Below are positions 8,299-17,563 of a stretch of 64,000 nt of DNA, one piece after another. Positions within the stretch are counted from its first letter, which is position 1. The number at the start of each line of letters is the position of its first letter. Source of the stretch: Bernardetia sp. (GTDB taxonomy: Bacteria > Bacteroidota > Bacteroidia > Cytophagales > Bernardetiaceae); NCBI GenBank assembly GCA_020630575.1, contig JAHDBD010000005.1, positions 124,001-188,000 of the forward strand, in the 5' to 3' direction. A model generated the notes under the pieces. That model was given only the letters and a program-made list of their open reading frames with translations. It was not told the origin of the DNA and did no database searches. A program made the translations under genes and the position numbers.

Positions 8299-9897
8299 TT
8301 AAAACTTAAATCGTAGAAAGCCAAGTGCAAATGAAATATTGTTTCCACCACCTTCTATATCTCCAATAAAGGATGAAATATCTTGTGTACTAAAACCTGC
8401 CTCATAATGCCCTCTTCGTGCATGATAGGTTAATCCAAAAGGAATATTAAGATTAAAATCTTGATTTCCTCCTGTACTTAGTCCCGAAGAAATTGTCAGT
8501 AATTTGTTTATACGAAGATCGCCACCAATAGCATATAAATTACTCGCTAAACTACCAGGAGCATCTATATTAATAGGTACAACTACATCAAAGCCTAAAT
8601 GAGCTGTTTTGAAAAATTCATAACTTCCTCCTACACGCAACATAGCAGGCAATTCATCATCAAATTTTTCGCTGCCTTCCCAAGATAAAGCAGAACCTTC
8701 GCCTCCAAGTTGAAATGTTTCAGGAGAGTAGGCAATAAAATTGTAGTTATCAAAACCTGTTCCTTGTGTCTGTGCTAAGATTCCGTCAGTAATATTATAT
8801 ACATTTCCTGTCCAAGACATTTTTCCATAATTAATAAGAGAAGCACCTAAATATAAATTTCTTTTAATAACTATATTAAGACCTAAGTCAATTCCGTAAC
8901 CATTGCCAATAGGTTTGGGTAAAGCAAAACGAGCAAAACCATTTTTAGGTTGATAGCCAACATTGGTAGGGCTAGGAATATCAAAACCTTCTATTGGAAA
9001 AGAAGGCGATAAAGCAATGGTTTCACCAATAAAGACATTGTTTTGTGACTCCAAATCTATAAGTGTAATGCCACTAATATAACGTACTCCAAAACCAGCA
9101 AATACTTGGACATTATAACTATCCACTATTTTTTTTCCGTATGCAAAGTTATACTCTCTTGTCCAAAGCATCTGAATAGTAGAGTTATTCATAACTTCAC
9201 CATAGGTTTGTGATTCGCTTTCTGGACGAAAACCAAAAACAACCTGATCTCTTATATCTTGAGATAAATCTTGGCTATTGGGAATAGTTTGTCCATTTGA
9301 AAGTAAAAGATTCGTAAAATAAGAAGCATTTTGCCCCAAAAATAAAATTTCACTAAGCGTAGAATTAGTTTTACTATAAAAATCTAATCGATCACGGATG
9401 CTAAATGCAAAACCACCTAGTTTTTCAGAACTAACATGCATTCCAAATAAAGTAGCATTGATAGTAGTCGAAAGAGAAGCATTGGGCAAATCTTTTGCAG
9501 CTTTTTGTTTCTCAGCATAAGTAAGTTGATAGTTATTTCCATTATTAAAAGCTTTAGGAAAATAGCTCTTCAAAATCTGACTAAACGTTACGTTTTCTGT
9601 ATAAAAACCAATATTACCCTCCAAAAAGCCAAATGTAATTTTGGGATCTCTAAAACTCTTACGAATAGCTAAATTAGCAGGATTAACGCCAATAGCTTGA
9701 TAGTCAGTTGCAAAAGTAGTAGCCACTCCTCCTCGTCCTGTTACTCCATAAGAAGTTAGCTCTTGTCCAAAAAGAGTTGTGTTTGCCAAAAAAAATAAAA
9801 TAAGTATAAAAAATACTTGTTTTACTACAACTGTATGGAATAAATTATTAAAATTTAAAATTTTAGAAAATCTTTGTAGTAGATAAGTTGATTTCAT
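8299..9897 (-). CDS. Outer-membrane beta-barrel protein, DUF5723-like
   Basis: 532 residues. A long basic N-terminus leads to a hydrophobic signal segment (VFFILILFFLANTTLFGQ, cleavage after FGQ or nearby). The mature part starts ELTSYGVTGRGGVATTFATD and contains GVNPANLA, an N-terminal motif of FadL/PorV-like and DUF5723 barrels. Alternating strand patterns run throughout (for example NGYGIDLGLNIVIKRNLYLGASLINYG) and the protein ends in F-L-R-F-K-F, a terminal aromatic suited to outer-membrane insertion. Function unknown; possibly transport of hydrophobic compounds or a cell-surface role. Single gene, divergent from anmK. Confidence 0.75.
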   Translation of the reverse strand: MKSTYLLQRFSKILNFNNLFHTVVVKQVFFILILFFLANTTLFGQELTSYGVTGRGGVATTFATDYQAIGVNPANLAIRKSFRDPKITFGFLEGNIGFYTENVTFSQILKSYFPKAFNNGNNYQLTYAEKQKAAKDLPNASLSTTINATLFGMHVSSEKLGGFAFSIRDRLDFYSKTNSTLSEILFLGQNASYFTNLLLSNGQTIPNSQDLSQDIRDQVVFGFRPESESQTYGEVMNNSTIQMLWTREYNFAYGKKIVDSYNVQVFAGFGVRYISGITLIDLESQNNVFIGETIALSPSFPIEGFDIPSPTNVGYQPKNGFARFALPKPIGNGYGIDLGLNIVIKRNLYLGASLINYGKMSWTGNVYNITDGILAQTQGTGFDNYNFIAYSPETFQLGGEGSALSWEGSEKFDDELPAMLRVGGSYEFFKTAHLGFDVVVPINIDAPGSLASNLYAIGGDLRINKLLTISSGLSTGGNQDFNLNIPFGLTYHARRGHYEAGFSTQDISSFIGDIEGGGNNISFALGFLRFKF

Positions 9898-10117
9898 TTA
9901 TTTGTTGATTAAAATCTTTAACTAAAATCCTAAATGCTGTATTAAGATTGATAGACAGAAGTACAGATAAAAGATATTAAGACAGAAAATAGCATCTTGT
10001 TTTGCAATTAGTACCAAAAATTACTTAGATTCTCTCAAACAAACAACTTTATTGAAATTTTAATTTTTTATTTTAGAATATACTATAATTTTACTATCAT
10101 TAAATAGACTTATTCCT

Positions 10118-11356
10118 ATGTCAAAACTAATTATGAAAAATATTTATCATAGTATCGGACTTATGTCTGGCACTTCATTAGATGGACTTGATATTGCACT
10201 TTGCCAGTTTGAAAATCAGATGAAAAACAGCCTTTCCTTATGGAACTACAAAATTATCAAAACAGAATTTATAGAATATGACCAAATTTGGAAACAAAAA
10301 TTACAAAATGCACATCTTCTCTCAGCCTTAGAACTTAAAAGATTAGAAACAGAATGGACACATTTTTTAATAGAAAATATAAATAAATTTGTTTTGCAAA
10401 GTGATGAGTTTGATTTCTCTTCTTTAGATTGTATTTCTTCACACGGACATACTATTTTTCATCAGCCATTGATAAAGAATGATAGAAGAAATCAAGTGAG
10501 TGAAAAATTTGGTTTTACATTTCAAATTGGAAATGGAGCTATGTTAGCAGCAAAAACTGGTTTCAAAACAGTCTGTGATTTTCGCCAAACAGATGTTGCT
10601 TTAGGTGGACAAGGTGCGCCACTTGTTCCGATAGGTGACGAGCTTCTTTTTTCTGATTATGATTTTTGTCTGAATTTGGGAGGAATAGCAAATGTTTCTT
10701 TTAATAAGAATAGCAATGAGCATGAAAAGAGTATAAATTCTCGTTTTGCTTTCGATATCTGTCCTTGTAATATGGTGCTAAATTATCTTTCGAACAAAAT
10801 AGGTTTGGAGTATGATAAAGGAGGAAATTTAGCAAAAGAAGGAAAAATCAATGAAAAAGCACTTCAAAAGTTAAATGCTTTAGATTTTTATAAAGAGGGT
10901 TATCCTAAATCTTTGGGTAGAGAGTGGGTAGAAGAGTTTGTTTTTCCTTTATTAGAATCACAAATCTCAAATACAAATAAAATAGAAGAGATAATAGTTA
11001 AAGATTTATTACATACTTGTACCTATCATTCAGCTTTCCAAATTGCAGAAAGCATCAAAAAAATTGAGTTAAACAGCCTATCAAAATCAAAAAAGAAAGT
11101 ATTGATTACAGGAGGAGGAGCTTATAATGATTTATTAATCAGTTATTTGGAGCAATTATTACCAAAAATTGAAATAGTAAAAGGAAATGAAACACTTATC
11201 GCTTACAAAGAAGCTCTAATTTTTGCCTTTTTGGGAGTTTTGAGGTTGAGAAGAGAAACAAATACTTTAGCCTCAGTTACAGGAGCAACAAAAAATAGTT
11301 GTGGAGGAAGTATTTATTTAGCAGAATCAGAACTACCTATGCTTTCTGGAGTATGA
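10118..11356 (+). CDS. anmK: Anhydro-N-acetylmuramic acid kinase
   Basis: 412 residues. It phosphorylates and opens 1,6-anhydro-MurNAc released during peptidoglycan turnover, allowing recycling in the cytoplasm. Diagnostic segments: GLMSGTSLDGLDIA at 14-27, SHGHTIFHQP, VCDFRQTDVALGGQGAPLVP, LNLGGIANVS and ITGGGAYND near 330. An alternative ATG lies five codons downstream at 10133, and both fit the family. The last 43 bases overlap a small convergent gene on the other strand. Confidence 0.95.
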   Translation: MSKLIMKNIYHSIGLMSGTSLDGLDIALCQFENQMKNSLSLWNYKIIKTEFIEYDQIWKQKLQNAHLLSALELKRLETEWTHFLIENINKFVLQSDEFDFSSLDCISSHGHTIFHQPLIKNDRRNQVSEKFGFTFQIGNGAMLAAKTGFKTVCDFRQTDVALGGQGAPLVPIGDELLFSDYDFCLNLGGIANVSFNKNSNEHEKSINSRFAFDICPCNMVLNYLSNKIGLEYDKGGNLAKEGKINEKALQKLNALDFYKEGYPKSLGREWVEEFVFPLLESQISNTNKIEEIIVKDLLHTCTYHSAFQIAESIKKIELNSLSKSKKKVLITGGGAYNDLLISYLEQLLPKIEIVKGNETLIAYKEALIFAFLGVLRLRRETNTLASVTGATKNSCGGSIYLAESELPMLSGV

Positions 11357-11559
11357 CTAACAGGCTGAGAAACAGTTTGAATCATATAATTTTTCGGTTC
11401 AGAATTCTTTGTATGAATAAGTTTATCAGAAGAATTTTCAGTTTCTTGCCTTTCTTGTATCTTCATAAAAAGAGCAAAAATAAACAAAGGTAATATTACA
11501 AGAGCTGACCATTGCAAAGCTGTAAGTTTGAATTTTCTTTTGATATTAGAATGATTCAT
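11314..11559 (-). CDS. Small single-pass membrane protein of unknown function
   Basis: 81 residues from ATG at 11559 (MNHSNIKRKFK). A basic N-terminus precedes one membrane helix (WSALVILPLFIFALFMKI), followed by a polar tail rich in Ser, Thr and Glu. The topology suggests cytoplasm-in, tail outside. The 3' end overlaps anmK by 43 bases in convergent orientation. It could be a chance reading frame, but the signal-anchor organisation and absence of another gene between 11357 and 12231 favour a real gene. Confidence 0.45.
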   Translation of the reverse strand: MNHSNIKRKFKLTALQWSALVILPLFIFALFMKIQERQETENSSDKLIHTKNSEPKNYMIQTVSQPVSHTPESIGSSDSAK

Positions 11560-11919
11560 TATAATTATTTTTTGTGTTAGTTGTGTATTTGGTTTTAACA
11601 ATCAACAGTTTTAAAATATTTTTTGTTAAAAATTACTCAAAAAAATAGATTTCAAGCAAAATGATACTCAATAAGTTTTATTTGTGTGGTAGGTTGTTAA
11701 TGCAAAATTAAGTGTTTTATTTGAGAATAAAAATTACATTGTGTTTTTTGAGTGATTTTTCGGTCAAATTAATTTTCTGACTGACGAAATTTTTAATTTA
11801 GATGTGAATCTATTACTTTAAAAACGAGAGTTTTTGTAAAAAGTAGTTGGTTTTTTACTTAGAATAAAAATTATTAGGCTGGTTTTTATTTGAACTTATT
11901 ACATTGTTTCCAAATTTTT

Positions 11920-11981
11920 GCAATGTTTTTGTGTGTTCAACTCTCCAGATTTGAACGAAACGCTTCCTTAGAAGCGTGATT
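11920..11981. repeat. Double-hairpin intergenic repeat, family A, copy 1
   Basis: Two adjacent hairpins: GTTCAA/TTGAAC (11935-11940 and 11951-11956), then ACGCTTC-CTTA-GAAGCGT (11960-11977). A second copy in the same orientation lies at 41349-41410. In that copy the sequence differs but both hairpins still form, with a G-T wobble replacing a G-C pair. Both lie in leaders or intergenic DNA 200-300 bases upstream of plus-strand genes. This is either a small dispersed repeat or a structured RNA element. The rest of 11560-12231 shows only AT-rich DNA. Confidence 0.6.
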
Positions 11982-12231
11982 TATTTGCTTATGTAAAATA
12001 AATACAATCACTCTAAAATTTGTTACTACATAAATTAAATTTGCTTTTTGCTAAATTAATTAGCATTTTTGTAAAGCAATTCAAGAATATTTTTTTAAAA
12101 TCTGATTTTACTCAAAAATTAATCATCTTTGCAAAGTATTTGATTTATTAAGTAAGAAGGGGAGTTTGTTCTCTTCTAACAAGAATAAATATAACAAATT
12201 AAAGATAAAATATAGAAATTTATATATAAAT

Positions 12232-14163
12232 ATGGCTCAAAATACACCTTCTACTGGAAATTCGACTTATAATGAAGACAGTATACGTTCACTAGATTGG
12301 CGTGAACACATTCGTCTTCGCCCAGGTATGTATATCGGAAAATTGGGTGATGGTTCGGCACAAGATGATGGAATTTATGTTCTTGTAAAAGAAGTAGTCG
12401 ATAACTGTATTGACGAATTTGTGATGGGACATGGAAAGCGCATCGAAATCAAAATTGAAGATCATAGAGTTTCAGTTCGTGATTTTGGTCGTGGAATTCC
12501 CCTCGGAAAAGTCATTGATTGTGTTTCCAAAATCAATACAGGTGCAAAATATGATTCAGAAGCCTTTAAAAAATCTGTTGGTCTGAATGGGGTTGGTACA
12601 AAGGCTGTCAATGCCCTTTCTACGCATTTTAGTGTAAAATCTACACGAGAAGGAAAGTCAAAAGTGGCTGAATTTCATCAAGGAGTTCTAAAAAATGATT
12701 TGCCTATTGTAAATGAAGATGCAAAAAATGGAACATTTGTAGTTTTTGAACCTGATAATTCTATTTTCAAAAATTATCGTTTTATTCCTGAATATTTGGA
12801 AGAACAAATTTGGAATTATGCCTTTCTGAATGCAGGATTGACAATAAACTATAATGGCAAAAATTTCTATTCTAACAAAGGTTTGTATGATCTCTTGATG
12901 AGAAAAGTAAATGAAGAGTCATTACGTTATCCAATTATTCATTTAAAAGGAGAAGACATTGAAGTTGCCTTTAGTCATACCAACGATTATGGAGAAGATT
13001 ATTATTCATTTGTAAACGGACAATATACTACACAAGGAGGAACGCATTTAGCAGCTTTTAGAGAGGCGATAGTTAAGACAATTCGTGATTTTTATGGTAA
13101 AAACTTTGATGCTTCGGATATTCGTCAGTCAATAGCTGGAGCAATTGCAATAAAAGTTCAAGAACCTGTTTTTGAATCACAAACTAAGACAAAGTTAGGC
13201 TCTCAAAATATTTCTCCAGATTCAAACTCACCTAGTGTACGTCATTTCATTAATGATTTTCTTAGAAAAGAACTAGACAATTATCTACATAAAAATCCAA
13301 CTGTTGCAGATGCTATTTTAAAGCGAATTTTGCAATCAGAAAGAGAGCGTAAAGAAATTTCAGGTATTAAGAAAATTGCTAACGAAAGAGCAAAGAAAGC
13401 AAGTGTTCACAATAAAAAACTGCGTGATTGTCGTGTTCATTTTGATGATAACAAAGGCGACGAGGAAATAAAAAGACAGACAACTATTTTTATTACAGAG
13501 GGAGATTCGGCAAGTGGAAGTCTTACCAAGGCTAGAAATGTACAAACACAAGCTGTTTTTTCACTTCGTGGAAAGCCGTTGAATTGTTTTAGTCAGACAA
13601 AGAAAGTAGTTTATGAAAATGAAGAATTTAATCTTCTTTTCCATGCTTTAAATATTGAAGATGGATTAGATGGACTTCGTTTTAATAGAATTGTTTTAGC
13701 AACAGATGCCGATATTGATGGAATGCACATTCGACTACTTATGATGACTTTCTTTTTACATTTCTTCCCTGATTTAGTAAAAAAAGGACATTTACATATT
13801 TTAGAAACGCCATTATTTAGAGTTCGAAATAAAAAGGAAACTATCTATTGTTATTCAGAAGAAGAAAAACAAACGGCTATAAATAAATTAGGCAAACAAG
13901 CCGAAATTACACGATTCAAAGGTTTGGGAGAGATTTCACCTGACGAGTTTGGACAATTTATAGATGAAAATATGAGACTCCAGCCTGTAATTTTGAATAA
14001 ATCAACTTCTATTTCAGATCTTCTGACTTATTATATGGGCAAAAATACTCGTGAACGTCAAGAGTTTATTATCGATAACTTGAAAGTAGAAAAAGATGCT
14101 CTTGAAGATGAAAATGGAAATAAAATTGAAGCTATTGTTCAAGGTGATTTAGAAACTGTTTAA
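12232..14163 (+). CDS. parE: DNA topoisomerase IV subunit B
   Basis: 643 residues from the ATG at 12232 (MAQNTPST); the frame is open further upstream only from a TTG at 12166. GHKL ATPase domain: RPGMYIG at about 27-33 and [10 protein letters not shown] from residue 54 (Asn58 binds Mg-ATP), then GRGIPLG and [14 protein letters not shown]. Transducer domain follows. TOPRIM: EGDSASG with catalytic Glu423, and DADID at 492-496 binding metal. A C-terminal [14 protein letters not shown] segment completes the family. With ParA-type ParC it decatenates replicated chromosomes. The form [19 protein letters not shown] matches Bacteroidota ParE rather than GyrB. parC is not in the window. Confidence 0.92.
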   Translation: MAQNTPSTGNSTYNEDSIRSLDWREHIRLRPGMYIGKLGDGSAQDDGIYVLVKEVVDNCIDEFVMGHGKRIEIKIEDHRVSVRDFGRGIPLGKVIDCVSKINTGAKYDSEAFKKSVGLNGVGTKAVNALSTHFSVKSTREGKSKVAEFHQGVLKNDLPIVNEDAKNGTFVVFEPDNSIFKNYRFIPEYLEEQIWNYAFLNAGLTINYNGKNFYSNKGLYDLLMRKVNEESLRYPIIHLKGEDIEVAFSHTNDYGEDYYSFVNGQYTTQGGTHLAAFREAIVKTIRDFYGKNFDASDIRQSIAGAIAIKVQEPVFESQTKTKLGSQNISPDSNSPSVRHFINDFLRKELDNYLHKNPTVADAILKRILQSERERKEISGIKKIANERAKKASVHNKKLRDCRVHFDDNKGDEEIKRQTTIFITEGDSASGSLTKARNVQTQAVFSLRGKPLNCFSQTKKVVYENEEFNLLFHALNIEDGLDGLRFNRIVLATDADIDGMHIRLLMMTFFLHFFPDLVKKGHLHILETPLFRVRNKKETIYCYSEEEKQTAINKLGKQAEITRFKGLGEISPDEFGQFIDENMRLQPVILNKSTSISDLLTYYMGKNTRERQEFIIDNLKVEKDALEDENGNKIEAIVQGDLETV

Positions 14164-14185
14164 ATTTTCTGTAATTCATAATATC

Positions 14186-14222
14186 AAACCCTAAGGGACT
14201 TCGAAGACCCTTAGGGTTTTTT
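14186..14222 (+). terminator. Rho-independent terminator after parE
   Basis: Arms AAACCCTAAGGG (14186-14197) and CCCTTAGGGTTT (14208-14219), a 10-base loop and a run of T. Very stable. Confidence 0.92.
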
Positions 14223-14309
14223 GGTGCAATCTTTTTGATTAAACTAAAATTCATTTTATCTTTAATCCTTCAATAATTTCAAAAACACACATATTTCAAT
14301 ATTCAAAAA

Positions 14310-15080
14310 ATGTACACTAAATACGAAGTCAAAAATAGAGTTGCTTTTATTACGCTCAATCGCCCAGAAAAAAGAAATGCCTTTAGTGATGAATTGGTAG
14401 AAGAACTAAAAACTAACTTTTCGAAAGCTGAAAATGACTCAACTGTAAAAGTTATAGTTTTGAAGGCAAATGGTGATGTTTTTTGTGCAGGTGCAGATTT
14501 GGGGTATTTACAGACACTCCAGACAAATTCTTATCAAGAAAATTTAGGTGATTCTTCTTCTTTGAAAGATTTATATGAACAGATTTATATGCTTTCAAAG
14601 CCTACTGTTGCACAGGTGCAAGGTCATGCGTTGGCTGGTGGTTGTGGTTTAGTGTCAGTTTGTGATTTTGTTTTTTCTGTTCCAAAGGCAAAATATGGCT
14701 ATACAGAAGTAAAAATTGGTTTTGTTCCTGCGATTGTGATGTATTTTCTGATTCGTAAAATTGGAGAATCTCGTGCAAGACATTTACTTATTTCTGGTAA
14801 TCTTATTAAAGCCGAAAAAGCCGAACAGTATGGAATAGTTACCGAAATTGTAGAATCTGAAAACTTAGAACAAACCGTTTTAGATTTTTGTCAGAATATC
14901 TGTGATACAAATTCTGGCGAAGCAATGAAATTAACAAAACAGGCTATCTTGGATGTACAGGAAAAAACGATTCCAGATGCGCTTCGTTATGCTGCCGAAC
15001 TTAATGCAAAAGCAAGAATGACAGAAGATTGTAAAAAAGGAATTGGTGCATTTTTGAATAAAGAAAAAATTAGTTGGTAA
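14310..15080 (+). CDS. Enoyl-CoA hydratase/isomerase (crotonase) family protein
   Basis: 256 residues, normal crotonase length. Typical segments: FITLNRPEKRNAFS near the N-terminus, FCAGADLGYL (CoA-binding oxyanion loop) and VQGHALAGGCGL (second oxyanion Gly). Of the two catalytic glutamates in rat hydratase, the second is kept as Glu133 (YGYTEVKIGF) but the first is Gly113. The enzyme may therefore be a hydratase variant such as methylglutaconyl-CoA hydratase, an isomerase, or a lyase. It lies between terminators, so it is a single transcription unit. Family certain, substrate not. Confidence 0.88.
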   Translation: MYTKYEVKNRVAFITLNRPEKRNAFSDELVEELKTNFSKAENDSTVKVIVLKANGDVFCAGADLGYLQTLQTNSYQENLGDSSSLKDLYEQIYMLSKPTVAQVQGHALAGGCGLVSVCDFVFSVPKAKYGYTEVKIGFVPAIVMYFLIRKIGESRARHLLISGNLIKAEKAEQYGIVTEIVESENLEQTVLDFCQNICDTNSGEAMKLTKQAILDVQEKTIPDALRYAAELNAKARMTEDCKKGIGAFLNKEKISW

Positions 15081-15127
15081 ATCATTATTTAGCATACTCT
15101 TTAGAGTGTGAAATTGTAATATAAAAC

Positions 15128-15166
15128 AAAAAGGAATTTGATAAAATCTATCAAATTCCTTTTTTA
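15128..15166. terminator. Bidirectional terminator between convergent genes
   Basis: Arms GGAATTTGATA (15133-15143) and TATCAAATTCC (15149-15159), flanked by A-run and T-run. It serves the crotonase gene and the converging carotenoid oxygenase gene. The same 11-base arms recur at 17480-17506. Confidence 0.9.
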
Positions 15167-15177
15167 TTGAATTTATT

Positions 15178-17385
15178 TTACTCAAAAAATGGAAAGACAT
15201 GTTCATTCATAAATTTGTATAACTCTTTTCTTTTTTTCTTTGAACTTAATTTTTCTATTTGACTTTGATAATCTCGTCTTAGATTTATCTGATAATCAGA
15301 CTTTCGTTTTTCTAAATAAGGAATCCAAGCAGAATGCAAAGTAAAAAAATAGATAAGTGAAGGATGATGTAAAATACAAATAGCTCCTTTTTGTAGATTA
15401 GCAGCATCAAAAATCCAAATTTCACGTTCATAATTTGTATTTGGTTTTTGTCCTTTGCCGTTTACCATCATACAAAAAATATAACCATCAGTAGAAGGTA
15501 ATATTTCCTTGTCAGAATTTGCTTTTGTGTCTTTGCGAGGTATAAATTGTAAAGAACGAATTTCATAGTTTTTAGGGAATTCATAAAAATCTATTATTTC
15601 CATCTTGTCAGTATCCAAACAAGTAAGAGTTGCAGGAATTTCTTGTAATGTGTAATTTTCTATGTCTTTTAAAGGAACAATTCTATTTGGATAATTTTTA
15701 TAAGAATTATAGACAAAACGGGTAAGTCGTCGGTGTTCTATTCCAGAACATTGCCAATAAATATGTTTTATTTTAGAATGAGGCACAGACTCAGAAATAA
15801 TATCTCTATGGGTATATAAACCAACTGCCCAAGTATGTGCGCCTACTTTTTGAGGTTGTTTTGTATCTTTTTCTTGTTTGATATTTCCAATATTGTGATA
15901 GAGTTCTTCTTTGATAAATTTTTCGTTTTCTACATCAATCACAAATTTTCCCATTCTTGCTACATCCATTTCTCCAACAGCTAAAATACCTGCTGTTCCT
16001 TCTTCGATAGAAGTATCTTTTGGAAAATTTACAATTTTATCATAATAACGAACCCATTCAGACAAGCATGCCCCTGCATTATTTGCGGTATAAAAGGTTA
16101 TTTGTCCATTTGGATTTTCATAATTTGTTGTAAAATGTATGGTTTCAAGTGGAATATGAAATTGTTTTACTTTTACAGTATCAATATCTTCTGTCAAATC
16201 TTGCCTTCTGACAATATACATTTTGGTATAAGGAAGTTGTTTGCTGGCAATAAGTTCACGCAATATTTTATTAAAATTTGGATTTTGAGGAAATGGATTA
16301 TTCATCAGAACATCTAGTCCTACTTTAAAAGAGGCATCAATCAATAAAATATAATCTTTACTTAAACTAGTTTGGTGCATACATTGAAGAATATTAATAG
16401 GTGTGCCGTCTTCTTGTGTAAGTTTCCAAGTGTGTATTGCTTCATCTCCTTCCCATTTCATAAGGTATAAAATGGGTTCTGTTGTTGTTTTTAAGTTTGT
16501 TAGATTTTTGAATCTATTTTTAATCCAAGTGGAAGTCTGTTGGACAAAGCTAATTTCTTCATCTTGATTTACTCTATTTTGATTATAATTAGCTTTGCTA
16601 TGAAGTTTGGTAAAATAGCTATAAATTTCATTTTTTGAAACTTGATTTGCTCTCAAAACTGCATGTTTGAAGTGATTTTTGATAGATGTTCTTTTTTGAA
16701 TCAAGCCTTCACCAATCCGAATTAGGGAAGCTACATTTTTAGAACCTTTTACATAATTGACTGTGAATATTTCTTTTGTAATTGGGTCAAAACTAGGATG
16801 TGCGCTAGTTTGATGAATAGGAAAAATCCAATCTATAAAAGGAACATTTTTGGCTTGCCATTGCTCATTTGTTCCAATAGGAGTAATGACTTTTAATGTA
16901 TTTATATCAATTTCAAAAGGTCGTCCCAAATCTGAAGTGGCAAGCATTCTAATACAATCTTCATTTTTTGTTTTGAAAGGTGTAATGGCTGTACTTAATA
17001 AATTTCTTGCACCTAGTTCGAAGGAAATACGAGAAATACCCATATTTGAAAAACCATATTTTTTATTTCTTGCTGTACCTTGCTTTGAAGCCAAATCTGC
17101 GTAATAAGAAGGTGGTTTGAGTAAGCGAGATTTGACTGTTACTTTTCCTGTTTTATCAAAATCAAAACGAAAAACCATACTATCCCCATTCAAAATAGGA
17201 CTTCCATATTCTGAATTTGCTTTTCCATCAGATGTAGTTTTTGGATAGGGCAGACCATTAGAGTTTACTGAACCAACAGAAGAATTAACAAATATATGTC
17301 CAAAAATATCAGTAGGAATCTTTCCTTCTTTGACTAAAAGTTCGATATCTAATTCTTCTCTGCTTGCAGAAACTAATGGTTGCAT
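15178..17385 (-). CDS. Carotenoid oxygenase (carotenoid cleavage dioxygenase/RPE65) family protein
   Basis: 735 residues, longer than typical bacterial members (about 450-500). The four iron-binding histidines of the seven-bladed propeller can be placed: AHPSFDP near 195, CMHQTSLSKDY near 335, TIHFTTNYE near 420 and FTLHSAWIPY near 683. The start is chosen at MQPLVSASREE. No signal peptide is seen. Family members cleave carotenoids or stilbene-like double bonds with O2. Cytophagales are usually carotenoid-pigmented, so apocarotenoid formation is plausible but not shown. The extra length sits between histidines 1-2 and 3-4. No carotenoid biosynthesis gene is adjacent. Confidence 0.85.
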   Translation of the reverse strand: MQPLVSASREELDIELLVKEGKIPTDIFGHIFVNSSVGSVNSNGLPYPKTTSDGKANSEYGSPILNGDSMVFRFDFDKTGKVTVKSRLLKPPSYYADLASKQGTARNKKYGFSNMGISRISFELGARNLLSTAITPFKTKNEDCIRMLATSDLGRPFEIDINTLKVITPIGTNEQWQAKNVPFIDWIFPIHQTSAHPSFDPITKEIFTVNYVKGSKNVASLIRIGEGLIQKRTSIKNHFKHAVLRANQVSKNEIYSYFTKLHSKANYNQNRVNQDEEISFVQQTSTWIKNRFKNLTNLKTTTEPILYLMKWEGDEAIHTWKLTQEDGTPINILQCMHQTSLSKDYILLIDASFKVGLDVLMNNPFPQNPNFNKILRELIASKQLPYTKMYIVRRQDLTEDIDTVKVKQFHIPLETIHFTTNYENPNGQITFYTANNAGACLSEWVRYYDKIVNFPKDTSIEEGTAGILAVGEMDVARMGKFVIDVENEKFIKEELYHNIGNIKQEKDTKQPQKVGAHTWAVGLYTHRDIISESVPHSKIKHIYWQCSGIEHRRLTRFVYNSYKNYPNRIVPLKDIENYTLQEIPATLTCLDTDKMEIIDFYEFPKNYEIRSLQFIPRKDTKANSDKEILPSTDGYIFCMMVNGKGQKPNTNYEREIWIFDAANLQKGAICILHHPSLIYFFTLHSAWIPYLEKRKSDYQINLRRDYQSQIEKLSSKKKRKELYKFMNEHVFPFFE

Positions 17386-17472
17386 AAATGATGTAAGGTA
17401 TATAGATAGTTGTTTAAAATTTTCATCTTTAAAATAGAAATAAAAATGTAAAATTCGGACTATTTTCGAATA

Positions 17473-17512
17473 AAAAAAAGGAATTTGATATTTTTTATCA
17501 AATTCCTTTTTT
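17473..17512. terminator. Terminator after glnN
   Basis: Arms GGAATTTGATA (17480-17490) and TATCAAATTCC (17496-17506), A8 to the left and T6 to the right. On the minus strand it ends the glutamine synthetase transcript. The arms are identical to those at 15133-15159, suggesting copying or gene conversion of the terminator. Confidence 0.88.
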
Positions 17513-17563
17513 ATTTTATCTCTTACTCTGAATTTAGATATTTAAAAACACATACACAAAGAG

